The translations under genes were made by a program, and so were the position numbers. From NCBI GenBank assembly GCA_022795735.1, contig JAAWHG010000006.1, positions 24,174 to 88,173 on the forward strand: 64,000 nt of DNA, written 5' to 3'. Below, piece by piece: positions 1-10,419 of the stretch; positions within the stretch are counted from its first letter, which is position 1; each line of letters starts with the position of its first letter. The notes under the pieces are model-generated. The model saw only the letters and a list, made by a program, of their open reading frames with translations. It made no database searches and was not told where the DNA came from. The DNA is from Oscillospiraceae bacterium. GTDB taxonomy: Bacteria; Bacillota; Clostridia; Oscillospirales; Oscillospiraceae.

Positions 1-200
1 GCAAAGCCCACCGCCTCGCCAAAGCGCCGCCAGTTTTCCCGGACGTTGTCCGGATCGTCTCCCCGTCCGAAGCCCAAATTCAGACTGGACAGAGGCCCGG
101 CGCTGACGCCGCCGTAACGGGTGGAAAAACCGTGGGCCGCCGGCAAACCGGTGGCGCGGAGGTATTCGAGTTGGTTTCGTCTGATGGTTTCAAAGCTCAT
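1..200 (-). CDS. pgeF: Peptidoglycan editing factor PgeF (YfiH, multicopper-oxidase-like), N-terminal part only
   Basis: The gene runs off the left edge, so only about 66 N-terminal residues are visible. They read MSFETIRR, then HGFSTRYGGVSAGPLSSLNL, which is the family signature (F-S-T-R-x-G-G-V-S with a following S-x-N-L). Family members are cytoplasmic enzymes reported to remove misincorporated residues from peptidoglycan precursors and to act as purine nucleoside phosphorylase or laccase-like enzymes; the catalytic His/Cys lie outside this window. The start is ATG with GGAG ten bases upstream. It follows the Uma2 gene on the same strand after a 155-base gap. Confidence 0.9.
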   Translation of the reverse strand, partial: MSFETIRRNQLEYLRATGLPAAHGFSTRYGGVSAGPLSSLNLGFGRGDDPDNVRENWRRFGEAVGF

Positions 201-226
201 AGTTTTCTCCAGTTATCCATAATGGT

Positions 227-322
227 TCAGTGTCCCCGATGCTTTTGCCGTTTCTTCTCCTGCCGGAGCGCAAGCCGCCGCTGCGTCCTTTGTTCCTCCC
301 GCCGCAACTCCCGGACTACCAA
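227..322 (-). CDS. Possible very small basic peptide (doubtful)
   Basis: The gap between the Uma2 gene and pgeF holds an open frame on the minus strand ending at 227. Its product would be strongly charged and helix-prone (LRREEQRTQRRLALRQEKK, stop after KHRGH), unlike random intergenic sequence. I see no convincing ribosome-binding site: an AAGGA lies about 16 bases before the TTG used here, and the frame stays open upstream to about 347. It could be a real microprotein, the tail of a decayed gene, or chance. No function is proposed. Confidence 0.2.
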   Translation of the reverse strand: MVVRELRREEQRTQRRLALRQEKKRQKHRGH

Positions 323-355
323 CCGGGACGTGTTTTGATCCTTGTTATATATATA

Positions 356-928
356 CTATATTAAATCATAAAATACATCTTCCAAACGAATCACAAGATC
401 GTCATACAGACTGCATCTGAACTCGGTCACGACAGCGGCGCGTTCCTCCTCCGTCATGTCAAACAGATCGTAGTCGTGATAAACGGAATAGACGTTATCC
501 AAATGAAACCGCCCGTCCTGGAGCAGATAGACCTCAATGGAACAGTCGCCGGGACTGACCAGCCAGTATTCCCGAACGCCATGTCTTTCGTAGGCGTCTT
601 TTTTGTGCCCCCTATCCCGCTTGGCCGTGCTGGGGGAGCGAACCTCCACCACCAGGTCGGGCGCGCCGTAGACGCCGGTCGCCTTGATTTTGCTTCGGTC
701 GCAGACGATCATGAAATCAGGGCGGTACCGCTCCTCCTCCGAAAGATAGAGTCCGGTTCCATCCGGAAAAGGACGGCAGGATTTTCCCGCAAGATAGTTT
801 GCAAAAATACGATAGATATTGGCCGATACCTGAATATGATTGATGACAGGAGGAGGTGACATAGCTACAAGCCGCCCGCCTACCATCTCATACAGCATAT
901 CGTCCTGATACGCAAGGTTTGTCTCCAT
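356..928 (-). CDS. Uma2 family (DUF820) PD-(D/E)xK nuclease-like protein
   Basis: This 190-residue protein has the Uma2 layout: an N-terminal strand with YEMVGGRLVAMSPPP, a central RPDFMIV strand, then the core PDLVVEVRSPSTAKRDRG followed by KKDAYERHGVREYWLV. The Asp of PDL, the Glu of VEV and the downstream Lys are the presumed metal and catalytic positions of the restriction-endonuclease-like fold. Members are common in cyanobacteria and scattered in Firmicutes, usually without known substrate. Length is typical. AAAGGA precedes the ATG by 7 bases. It sits alone between secA and pgeF, with only 18 bases after it before the secA stop, so it may be co-transcribed from the secA promoter. Confidence 0.85.
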   Translation of the reverse strand: METNLAYQDDMLYEMVGGRLVAMSPPPVINHIQVSANIYRIFANYLAGKSCRPFPDGTGLYLSEEERYRPDFMIVCDRSKIKATGVYGAPDLVVEVRSPSTAKRDRGHKKDAYERHGVREYWLVSPGDCSIEVYLLQDGRFHLDNVYSVYHDYDLFDMTEEERAAVVTEFRCSLYDDLVIRLEDVFYDLI

Positions 929-946
929 AACCCATTCCTTTCTCCG

Positions 947-3697
<2,751 letters not shown>

Positions 3698-3747
3698 ATT
3701 GCTTATCACCTTTCAACGAAATGGCCGAAACCATAAATATTCATGAT

Positions 3748-3776
3748 ATTATAACACAGATTTCCCCGCAAAGAAA
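3748..3776 (-). promoter_or_regulatory. Putative secA promoter
   Basis: On the minus strand a perfect -10 TATAAT (3748-3753) sits about 50 bases upstream of the secA start. The -35 at 17 bases (TTTCTT, 3771-3776) is weak, so the call rests on the -10 and the position. Confidence 0.5.
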
Positions 3777-3811
3777 GAATAAAATGTAAATTCACCCGCT
3801 CCGGTTCTCTC

Positions 3812-3840
3812 TTGCTTTTTGGACGGCAGGATGTTAGAAT
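3812..3840 (+). promoter_or_regulatory. Promoter of the TauE/SafE gene
   Basis: TTGCTT (3812-3817), 17-base spacer, TAGAAT (3835-3840), ending 33 bases before the ATG. It is back to back with the secA promoter. Confidence 0.65.
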
Positions 3841-3873
3841 CTGTACAAATAAAAAAAGAGAGGTGTACCCGGT

Positions 3874-4632
3874 ATGCAGCTGACCCTGCCAATGGTCCTC
3901 ATCGCCTGTACCGGCGTCTTCCTGGCTTCGTTTCTGGACGCCATCGCCGGCGGCGGCGGAATCATCTCCCTGCCCACCTACCTGATGGCCGGACTGCCCA
4001 TGCACATGGCCCTGGGGACCAACAAGCTCTCGGCCTCCCTTGGCTCCTTCGCCTCGGTGGGACGCTACGTCAAAAACGGCTGCGTCAATTGGCGTTTAGC
4101 CCTCCCCTCCATCGTCCTGGCTCTACTGGGCAGCACCTTCGGGACGCGTCTTCAGCTTGCCCTCCACGAAAAATACCTCCAATACCTCCTTCTGGCCGTC
4201 CTTCCGGTGGCCGCCATCGTGGTCCTGCGGCAGCGGAGCTTCCGGGAGGAGCCGGGCAGCATCGCGCCCAGACGGCAAGCGGTCTTTGTTCTCGGCGCCT
4301 CTCTGCTCATCGGCGCCTACGACGGTTTCTACGGCCCCGGCACCGGGACCTTCCTCCTGCTGGCCTACACCAACCTGGGCCGGATGGATGTGCGCACCGC
4401 GTCGGGCAACGTCAAGCTGGTCAATCTGGCCTCCGGCATCGGCTCCCTGGTCACCGCCCTGCTCTACGGCAAGGTCTTCTGGGTCCTCGGCCTTATCGCC
4501 TCGGTGTCCTCCTTCGCGGGACACTTTTTGGGCGCGGGGCTGACCATCCGCAACGGCTCGAAAATTGTCCGCCCGGTCGTAGCCGCCGCCTTGATTCTGC
4601 TGTCGGTGAAAATTCTCTCCGATTTGTTTTGA
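3874..4632 (+). CDS. Sulfite exporter TauE/SafE family membrane protein
   Basis: A 252-residue polytopic membrane protein with the two-fold TauE/SafE repeat. The first half carries LDAIAGGGGIISLPTYLMAG followed by ALGTNKLSASLGS; the second carries YDGFYGPGTGTFL followed by RTASGNVKLVNL. Family members move sulfite, sulfoacetate or other small organosulfur anions, or are uncharacterised; the substrate cannot be told here. About eight hydrophobic segments are visible and the length is typical. GAGAGGTG precedes the ATG. It has its own promoter and no linked sulfur genes, so a specific sulfur role is only inference. Confidence 0.88.
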   Translation: MQLTLPMVLIACTGVFLASFLDAIAGGGGIISLPTYLMAGLPMHMALGTNKLSASLGSFASVGRYVKNGCVNWRLALPSIVLALLGSTFGTRLQLALHEKYLQYLLLAVLPVAAIVVLRQRSFREEPGSIAPRRQAVFVLGASLLIGAYDGFYGPGTGTFLLLAYTNLGRMDVRTASGNVKLVNLASGIGSLVTALLYGKVFWVLGLIASVSSFAGHFLGAGLTIRNGSKIVRPVVAAALILLSVKILSDLF

Positions 4633-4748
4633 CACAAAAGGAGCAGCATACTTCGAAATAACGGGAATGATTGCCGCCGGAAATCCACTCTTTTTCCTTT
4701 TTCACTTCTTAAACAACCGTTCGCCTGTGCAAGCTAACCAAAAAATCC

Positions 4749-4777
4749 TTGCGTATCGGCCTTCATTATGGTATACT
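4749..4777 (+). promoter_or_regulatory. Promoter of the dicarboxylate/amino-acid symporter gene
   Basis: TTGCGT (4749-4754), 17-base spacer, TATACT (4772-4777), with an extended -10 TG at 4769-4770. It ends 58 bases before the start codon. Confidence 0.7.
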
Positions 4778-4835
4778 TGTAGCAACCCACACAGCGGTGG
4801 GTAAAAAAAGGAAAGATTTAAGAGGTGAACCAAGT

Positions 4836-6065
4836 ATGAAGAAAAAACTCAGCCTGCCGGCGCAGATCGCCATCGCGCTCCTGCTCGGTATCGTCGTCGG
4901 TCTGATCTGCCTGTTCATCGAGGGTGGACCGGACTTCACCACCAACTGGCTCAAGCCCTTTGGTGACATTTTTGTCAACCTGCTCAAGTTCATCGTTGTG
5001 CCCGTGGTCTTGTTCTCCATGATCGACGGCATCCTGTCCATGGACAACATGAAGAAGGTCGGCTCGGTCGGCGTCAAGACCGTGTGTTTCTTCCTGATTA
5101 CCACAGCCATCGCCTGTGTCATCGGCTTGGTTTGCGCCAATGTCTTCGACGGCATGGGGCTCTTCCCTCACCTGTCTGTAGAGGCGGCGGAATATGAGGC
5201 CAAGGAGTTCGGCGGCGTCATGGCCACCGTCGTGGCCATCTTCCCCACCAACATGTGGCAGTCCTTTAGCGCCGCCAACATGCTCCAGGTCATCGTGATC
5301 GCCCTCTTCTTCGGCGGCGCGATCATGGCCGCCGGCGAGAAGGGCAAGCTCTGCCGCGACATCGTCACCTCCTTCTACAGCGTCATCGAGCGGCTGATGA
5401 TGTTCGTCATCTCCCTGGCCCCCATCGGCGTTTTTACTTACATGGCCTGGGTGGTCGCCACGCAGGGTCCGGAAATTCTCGGCTCCCTCGCTCTGGTGCT
5501 GCTGTGCGCCTACATCGGCTACGTCATCCACGCCCTGGTGGTCTACTCGGCGGCGGCCAGCGCCATCGCCAAGGTCAACCCAGCCAAGTTCTTCAAGGGC
5601 GCGTTTGCGGCCATGATGTTTGCTTTCACCTCCACCTCCTCCGCCGCCACGCTGCCCGTCTCCAAGGAGTGCGCGCATGAGCTGGGCGCGGACGACGAGG
5701 TTGCCGCCTTTGTCCTGCCGCTGGGCTCCACCATCAACATGGACGGCACCGCCATCTACCAGTGCGTCGCCACCGTCTTCATCGCCTCCTGCGCGAACAT
5801 GCAGCTCACCATTGGCCAGATGGTCATTGTGGTGCTCACCGCGACGCTGGCTTCCATCGGCACGGCGGGCGTCTCGGGCGCGGGCATGATTATGCTGGCC
5901 ATGGTGCTCGAAACCCTCGGCATCCCGGTCGCCTACATCGGCCTGATCGTCGCGGTGGACCGCCTCTTCGACATGGGCCGTACCTGCCTCAACGTCACCG
6001 GCGACATCTCTTGCTCCCTGTGCGTCTCTCACATGGAGGCAAAAAAGCTCCAGGGGAAGCGCTGA
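4836..6065 (+). CDS. Dicarboxylate/amino acid:cation symporter (DAACS family)
   Basis: A 409-residue secondary transporter of the GltP/SdcS type, coupling uptake of glutamate, aspartate, serine/threonine or C4-dicarboxylates to Na+ or H+. Diagnostic elements are the serine-rich hairpin FTSTSSAATLPVS and the cation-site motif STINMDGTAIYQ, followed by the second re-entrant loop ASIGTAGVSGAG and the TM8 segment DRLFDMGRTCLNVTGD, which holds the Asp, Arg and Asn positions that contact substrate in homologues. Start at MKKKLSLPAQ, which has AGAGGTG upstream; a 29-residue upstream extension would begin inside the -35 box and is rejected. The exact substrate is not decidable from sequence. Confidence 0.93.
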   Translation: MKKKLSLPAQIAIALLLGIVVGLICLFIEGGPDFTTNWLKPFGDIFVNLLKFIVVPVVLFSMIDGILSMDNMKKVGSVGVKTVCFFLITTAIACVIGLVCANVFDGMGLFPHLSVEAAEYEAKEFGGVMATVVAIFPTNMWQSFSAANMLQVIVIALFFGGAIMAAGEKGKLCRDIVTSFYSVIERLMMFVISLAPIGVFTYMAWVVATQGPEILGSLALVLLCAYIGYVIHALVVYSAAASAIAKVNPAKFFKGAFAAMMFAFTSTSSAATLPVSKECAHELGADDEVAAFVLPLGSTINMDGTAIYQCVATVFIASCANMQLTIGQMVIVVLTATLASIGTAGVSGAGMIMLAMVLETLGIPVAYIGLIVAVDRLFDMGRTCLNVTGDISCSLCVSHMEAKKLQGKR

Positions 6066-6123
6066 TTCTCCCCCCGTCTGGCCGTAACGCCGTATGAACC
6101 GGCGTCTATCGTGAAATAAGTTT

Positions 6124-6170
6124 GGGAACCACGGATTCCATCTGCACATCAGAAGGAATCCGTGGTTCCC
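6124..6170. repeat. Perfect 16-bp inverted repeat between symporter and MFS genes
   Basis: Arms 6124-6139 and 6155-6170 (GGGAACCACGGATTCC and its exact complement) with a 15-base loop. No T-run follows on either strand. It ends 20 bases before the MFS start and just ahead of that gene's ribosome-binding site (AAGGAG). It may be a terminator-like or transcript-stabilising hairpin. Confidence 0.75.
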
Positions 6171-6190
6171 CATGTTAAGGAGACTCCGCC

Positions 6191-7360
6191 ATGAAACTGA
6201 CCTATCGCCACACCCGGCTCTGCGCCTATGTTGGCTACATCACCCAAGGGATTGTCAATAACCTGACCCCCCTGCTCTTTGTGTCCTTTCAGCGGGATTT
6301 TTCCCTCACCCTCACCCATATCAGCTTTTTAATCGCCCTCAACTTCGGCGTTCAGATTCTCACCGATCTGGCCGGCGCGCGGCTCGGGGAACGGCTCGCC
6401 TACCGGCACGCCATGGTCTTCGCCCACGCGATGGCGGCGGCCGGCCTGGGCTTCATGTCCTTTCTGCCCTTCGTTTTGCCCCCCTTCCTCGGGCTGTGCC
6501 TTTGCAGCGCCATGTGCGCCGTCGGCGGCGGGCTGCTGGAGGTGGTGGTTTCCCCCATCGTCGAGGCTCTGCCGGGGGATGAAAAGGCCGCCTCCATGAG
6601 CTTGCTCCACTCCTTCTATTCCTGGGGGCAGATGGGTGTGGTCGCCCTCTCCACCCTGTACTTCCTCCTGGCCGGGGTGGCAAACTGGCGGATTCTGCCG
6701 CTGTTTTGGATGCTTGTGCCGCTGTGCAACCTGTTTCTGAGCGCGCGCGTTCCCTTCCGCAAGCTGGTGGAGGAAGGGAAGGCCGTGCCGGTGGGGCAGT
6801 TGTTCCGCAAGGGAGCGTTCTGGCTTTTCTTAGCCGTAATGGTGTGCGCCGGCGCGTCCGAGCTCGCCATGTCGCAGTGGGCCTCCCTGTTTGCCGAGGA
6901 TGGGCTGAAGGTCTCCAAAACCCTCGGCGATCTCTTGGGGCCGTGCGCATTCGCAGTGCTGATGGGGCTCTCCCGCGTGTTCTTTGGAATCATGGGATCC
7001 AAAATTGATTTACGGCGGTTTATCCTGGGGAGCGGGGTTTTATGTGTGTTCAGCTATCTCCTGGCCGTCTTCGCGCGCCATCCGGTTGTGGCGCTGTCCG
7101 GGTGCGCCCTGTGCGGGCTGTCGGTTGGAATTACGTGGCCGGGAACCTTTAGTCTGGCGTCCCGGCGGTTTCCCCGGGGCGGCGGGGCCATGTTCGCCCT
7201 TTTGGCCTTGGCCGGAGACGTGGGCTGTACCTCCGGACCGGCGCTGTGCGGACTCGTCGCCGGGAGCGGAGGCGGCGTGAAAAGCGGTCTGTTGGCCGCC
7301 TGTGTTTTCCCCGCCGTGCTGTGCGGATGCGTTCTGTTTCTGCGGAAAGCAGACCAATAA
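6191..7360 (+). CDS. MFS transporter
   Basis: A 389-residue protein with about twelve hydrophobic segments arranged as two six-helix halves, as in the major facilitator superfamily. The first half begins YVGYITQGIVNNLTPLLFVSF; the central cytoplasmic loop holds FRKLVEEGKAVPVGQLFRKG. The general layout resembles fucose-permease-like sugar or drug MFS proteins, but no substrate-defining motif is evident. AAGGAG lies 9 bases before the ATG, directly after the inverted repeat. It is convergent with the RnfD-like gene, with only three bases between the two stops. Confidence 0.85.
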   Translation: MKLTYRHTRLCAYVGYITQGIVNNLTPLLFVSFQRDFSLTLTHISFLIALNFGVQILTDLAGARLGERLAYRHAMVFAHAMAAAGLGFMSFLPFVLPPFLGLCLCSAMCAVGGGLLEVVVSPIVEALPGDEKAASMSLLHSFYSWGQMGVVALSTLYFLLAGVANWRILPLFWMLVPLCNLFLSARVPFRKLVEEGKAVPVGQLFRKGAFWLFLAVMVCAGASELAMSQWASLFAEDGLKVSKTLGDLLGPCAFAVLMGLSRVFFGIMGSKIDLRRFILGSGVLCVFSYLLAVFARHPVVALSGCALCGLSVGITWPGTFSLASRRFPRGGGAMFALLALAGDVGCTSGPALCGLVAGSGGGVKSGLLAACVFPAVLCGCVLFLRKADQ

Positions 7361-7363
7361 CCG

Positions 7364-8176
7364 TCAATTGTAGGCCCGTTCCATCCACCGGAACAGCAGA
7401 TTCAGCGCCAGCAGCGCGCCGCAAGCCCCCGCAACGCCGCCGGCATAATACGCCGCCAGCGTACAGCACACCCCGCACGCCGCGCCGTAAATGCCTTGCA
7501 AGCCCATCCCCATCGGAGAGCTCACCGGGTCCACCGCCAGAAAGCAGGCCGTCATACTTGTCCCGCCCCAGGCCAGAATCGCCAGCGCGTCGCCTCTCGG
7601 AAGCAGCGCCCCCGTCAAAAAGGACGCCGCCAGCGCCGGTCCGGCAATCTGCGGCGGCAGCAGATGGCGTATCAGCAGATAGACCGCCCCCACCGCCAGC
7701 AGCAGGGAGGAAATCTCCCCGAGGCTTCCCCCTGTATATCCCAGCAGGAACCGCCCCGACACCGCCCGCAGCGGCGCGGGCCTTAACCCGGGAAATGTCA
7801 GCAGCACAACCCGTCCAAACGCCGCCGGGTTCCAAATATTACGGCCCAGCCCGCCGGACAGCGCCTTGCTCCCCATCGCCGCCGCGCTGCCCAGCGCCGC
7901 CGCCCACCACGGGCAGCCGCCGGGCAGCAGCAGTCCAAGCAGCAGTCCTGTCACCACCGCCGAACCGTCCCACGCGGCCCCCTGAAGCCGGGCAAAGCTC
8001 CAGTCCAACAGAGAACAGACCAGCACCGTACACAGCAGCACCCGGCCCGCGCCCCAGCCCTGAAAGGCAACCGCCCCTCCAGCGGCGGGCAGCAGCGCCA
8101 CCGCCGCGTCACGCATCAAAAAGCGGGTTCGCACCCCGCACGCTACATATGGCGCGGCACAGACTCTTTCATCCAA
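7364..8176 (-). CDS. RnfD/NqrB-like membrane subunit lacking the FMN-attachment motif
   Basis: A 270-residue polytopic membrane protein of the RnfD/NqrB/RsxD family. Recognisable blocks are GSKALSGGLGRNIWNPAAFG (typical GGLGxNxFNPA) and LGYTGGSLGEISSLLL (typical GGSLGETS). In canonical RnfD an SGAT-type motif whose Thr carries covalent FMN lies just before the GGSLGE block; here that stretch is reduced to RAVSGRFLLG with no Thr. The protein is also shorter than usual (roughly 300-350). The start is TTG, nine bases after GGAGG, and overlaps the RnfC-like gene by 8 bases, so translation is probably coupled. No rnfG, E, A or B is nearby. Its role is unknown. Confidence 0.82.
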   Translation of the reverse strand: MDERVCAAPYVACGVRTRFLMRDAAVALLPAAGGAVAFQGWGAGRVLLCTVLVCSLLDWSFARLQGAAWDGSAVVTGLLLGLLLPGGCPWWAAALGSAAAMGSKALSGGLGRNIWNPAAFGRVVLLTFPGLRPAPLRAVSGRFLLGYTGGSLGEISSLLLAVGAVYLLIRHLLPPQIAGPALAASFLTGALLPRGDALAILAWGGTSMTACFLAVDPVSSPMGMGLQGIYGAACGVCCTLAAYYAGGVAGACGALLALNLLFRWMERAYN

Positions 8177-9335
8177 GGCTTCGCGCCTCCCTTCCTATAT
8201 GATACACAAGCGGCAGCCCGGCGGGGCAGACATACTGGCACGCCCCACATTGGAGGCAGCCGCTCCAATCCCGCCGCCGGCCCCGTCTCTGGCTCATCCA
8301 CGGGCGAAGCTCTGCCGGGCAGACCCGCTCGCAACGTCCGCAGCGGATACAGCTTGTCCGGGGCGTCGGCGTCCGCTCCTCCAAAATGGTCAGCGCCGCC
8401 GTTCCTTTAACCACCGGCACGTCGAGACATTCCAATCTGGTCCCGGTCAAGGGACCGCCCCACAGCACCGTTCCCCCGCTGTAGCCCGCCGCCTCGAGCA
8501 CCGCTCTCACCGGCAATCCCAGCGGGACGTCGAAGAGGGCCTGTCCCCCCTCCCGGCAGACACACACCGTCTCCCGGATGACCGGAATGCCCTCGTAACA
8601 GGCGTGAGCCGAGGCCGCCACCGCCGGGGCCGTCAATACCAGTGCGCCGCCCAGCAGCGCCGACAGTCTTTTGGGATGTCCCGCCGGACTTGGCCCTCCC
8701 GCCACGCACAGCTCCATCCTGTCCCCCGTCCAACGCTTCGCCGCCCGGATGGCCTCGCGCTGGCCGCTCCCTACAACGAAGCTCACCCGCTCCGCCTTGA
8801 GCAGACGCGCCAACAGCCAAATCCCGCTGAACAACGCCTCCCCGTCATAGAGCAGCGCCGCTTCCCCGGCGCACGCCCCCGGCTCGGGGTCCATCGCGCT
8901 GACCGCCAGCGGCCGGCCCTCCTCCGCAGCCACGGCTGCGGCGAGCGGCTTTCCGTCTGGCAGGCGGATGCCCGCCTCGTAGAGAAAGCCCAATAGCTGC
9001 TCATCCGGTAGACTGTCCAACAGGGCCCGGGGACGGATGGATGGGTCGGGACGGTTCCTTCCGTCGTTTTCCAGCACCAAGGTGGGGCAGCGCCGCCCGC
9101 CAGCACAGTTGTGGGGCAGGATGGCCGCCACCTCACCCGACACGCCGGCGTGCAGCGGCACCATCTCCCCCGCTCCGTCGGCCACCCGCTGGCCTAGACG
9201 GACCGGTTCTCCCGCCGAGACGAGAGCGGTCTCCCCCCATTCCAGCGGCACCAGCACCCGCTGCTGCGCCGGCAGTACGACCGGCCTGGGCGCGGGGGCG
9301 CGGCGGACGTATAGCCCCCGCTCATATTGACGCAT
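8169..9335 (-). CDS. RnfC-like 4Fe-4S protein without the usual NADH/FMN site
   Basis: A 388-residue protein with the RnfC plan: an N-terminal biotinyl-like barrel (EPVRLGQRVADG, then LHAGVSGEVAAI), a central Rossmann/SLBB region, and C-terminal twin 4Fe-4S motifs CIRCGRCERVCP and CLQCGACQYVCP. The glycine-rich GGAGFPTHVK loop that binds flavin/NADH in RnfC and Nqo1 is replaced by RLPDGKPLAAAV, and the usual NGAECEPY is AMDPEPGA. The iron-sulfur part looks intact. Start at MRQYERGL because GGAGGG lies seven bases upstream. It has its own promoter and precedes the RnfD-like gene. Possible roles are an electron-transfer adaptor or a decayed Rnf remnant. Confidence 0.85.
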   Translation of the reverse strand: MRQYERGLYVRRAPAPRPVVLPAQQRVLVPLEWGETALVSAGEPVRLGQRVADGAGEMVPLHAGVSGEVAAILPHNCAGGRRCPTLVLENDGRNRPDPSIRPRALLDSLPDEQLLGFLYEAGIRLPDGKPLAAAVAAEEGRPLAVSAMDPEPGACAGEAALLYDGEALFSGIWLLARLLKAERVSFVVGSGQREAIRAAKRWTGDRMELCVAGGPSPAGHPKRLSALLGGALVLTAPAVAASAHACYEGIPVIRETVCVCREGGQALFDVPLGLPVRAVLEAAGYSGGTVLWGGPLTGTRLECLDVPVVKGTAALTILEERTPTPRTSCIRCGRCERVCPAELRPWMSQRRGRRRDWSGCLQCGACQYVCPAGLPLVYHIGREARSLG

Positions 9336-9377
9336 CTGCAATCCCTCCGTTCCGGGCCGATTGCTCGTCCCGAAATC

Positions 9378-9406
9378 ACTATACCGTACCCGATTCTTTT
9401 TGTCCA
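9378..9406 (-). promoter_or_regulatory. Promoter of the RnfC/RnfD-like pair
   Basis: Minus strand: TGGACA (9401-9406), 17-base spacer, TATAGT (9378-9383), 43 bases before the RnfC-like start. Confidence 0.75.
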
Positions 9407-9426
9407 TAGGCCCCAATTTGTCGGGG

Positions 9427-9458
9427 AATACCCGGGAAATTGGTATTTCCCGGGTATT
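9427..9458. repeat. Perfect 14-bp inverted repeat upstream of the RnfC-like promoter
   Basis: Arms 9427-9440 and 9445-9458 (AATACCCGGGAAAT and complement), 4-base loop. It lies between the ferritin-like stop and the RnfC-like -35 box, without a T-run, so it may be a terminator-like hairpin or an operator. Confidence 0.7.
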
Positions 9459-9512
9459 GCTGAGAAGGGGCGCGGCGCGGGACGAAACTTGCGAACGATT
9501 TTTGGAATGCGG

Positions 9513-9980
9513 TCAAAGCAGCCGTCCGAGCAGCATGTGCAGGCATTGGGCGCGGCAGCGTTTGTCCCCGGCCATTGCCCGGAGGTCCCCGGCGAGGGAC
9601 GGCCAGCGTTCCGCCGACGCCTCATAGTCCCGCGCGGCCTCCATCTCCCGGTTTCGGGCGGTAAGCAGCGCCTCCGGCACGGGCGGGAGGTGGACCGGCT
9701 CCTGCGGCGGCAGATCGGCTCGCTGTCCGCTCTCGGCGTAGTAGGCAGCGCGAAGGGCCTGACAGTGCAGCCGCGCCTCCCCCGCAATGGCCCGCAGCAG
9801 CGCGGCGTCCCGGCCCCACAGGCGGCGGCTCAGCCTTCGGTACGACGTGGCGGCGGCGCATTCGTCCTCCAGCAGGCGCAGCAGCTCCGCCGGCGGCGGT
9901 CCGGCCTCCACCGGCGCGGACGCCGTCCCCAGGACGCGCTCCCAAACCGTCTTTTGCAGCACGGGATCGATGGTTTGCAT
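9513..9980 (-). CDS. Ferritin-like (rubrerythrin-like) four-helix protein
   Basis: A 155-residue protein with four predicted amphipathic helices. Acidic or His pairs fall at helix positions typical of diiron proteins: LLEDECAAATSYRR in helix 1, IAGEARLHCQA in helix 2 and REMEAARDYE in helix 3. The fourth helix has MAGDKRCRAQC where an E/D-x2-H would be expected, so the metal site may be incomplete. Related short ferritin-like proteins in Clostridia are mostly uncharacterised and may store iron or scavenge peroxide. I start at MQTIDPV because a G-run (GGGGGG) sits seven bases before that ATG; the open frame upstream is not needed. It is divergent from a small unknown gene. Confidence 0.68.
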   Translation of the reverse strand: MQTIDPVLQKTVWERVLGTASAPVEAGPPPAELLRLLEDECAAATSYRRLSRRLWGRDAALLRAIAGEARLHCQALRAAYYAESGQRADLPPQEPVHLPPVPEALLTARNREMEAARDYEASAERWPSLAGDLRAMAGDKRCRAQCLHMLLGRLL

Positions 9981-10093
9981 GATAAAGCCCCCCTTTTCCA
10001 CAGCATATGCCAGTATTTTCCACGGTGTGCCCAAACCGTTCAACCGCGTATAGTTTTTTGCAAATTGCGAAACATACGCTTGGGGGTGAAAGC

Positions 10094-10261
10094 ATGATGC
10101 CAGACAAACAGCCCGAGGGCGGCAGCGACCTTCGGATGGAGCCGGAAAAGCGGCTCTGCCCGAAGTTCGACGCGGAAAGCATCGCCCGGTTCCCGGTGGC
10201 CGCACGGGATGAGATGGGCATGCGCGTGGTGGACAACTGCGCGGAGGAGCATATCATGTGA
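10094..10261 (+). CDS. Small unknown protein (55 aa)
   Basis: A 55-residue acidic protein starting MMPDKQPEGG and containing CPKFDAESIARFPVAARDE, ending NCAEEHIM. It has two Cys and no membrane segment. GGGGGTG lies just before two adjacent ATG codons, and a strong terminator follows 17 bases after the stop, which together support a real gene. It is divergent from the ferritin-like gene with about 110 bases between the starts, so the two could share regulation. I do not recognise the family. Confidence 0.6.
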   Translation: MMPDKQPEGGSDLRMEPEKRLCPKFDAESIARFPVAARDEMGMRVVDNCAEEHIM

Positions 10262-10277
10262 AGCGCTGCGCCCCTTG

Positions 10278-10306
10278 GCCTCCCCAACCGGGGAGGCTTT
10301 TTATTT
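10278..10306 (+). terminator. Rho-independent terminator of the small gene
   Basis: GCCTCCCC (10278-10285), AACC loop, GGGGAGGC (10290-10297), then TTTTTATTT. Classic intrinsic terminator. Confidence 0.92.
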
Positions 10307-10344
10307 GCACGCCAATTCTTTTCTGATTTAATTCAGCGCTTCCC

Positions 10345-10373
10345 TTGATTTGGCGGACAGCACATGCTATAAT
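10345..10373 (+). promoter_or_regulatory. argG promoter
   Basis: TTGATT (10345-10350), 17-base spacer, perfect TATAAT (10368-10373), 46 bases before the argG start. No clear ArgR operator was recognised, though ATTTAATTCAG just upstream (around 10325-10335) is AT-rich and could be half of one. Confidence 0.85.
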
Positions 10374-10419
10374 ACCGCTATCACATACCAAGCGATACTG
10401 TTTCGGAGGGACCACACCT

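Noticed and set aside
6124..6170. Hairpin as one member of a dispersed REP-like family together with 63976-63996
   Set aside because: Only a short GGATTCC/GGAATCC word is shared; loops and flanks differ, so two copies of one element are not supported.
9513..10205. Longer version of the ferritin-like protein (230 codons)
   Set aside because: The extra N-terminus is Arg/Pro-rich shadow of the divergent small gene, and a good ribosome-binding site marks the internal ATG at 9980.
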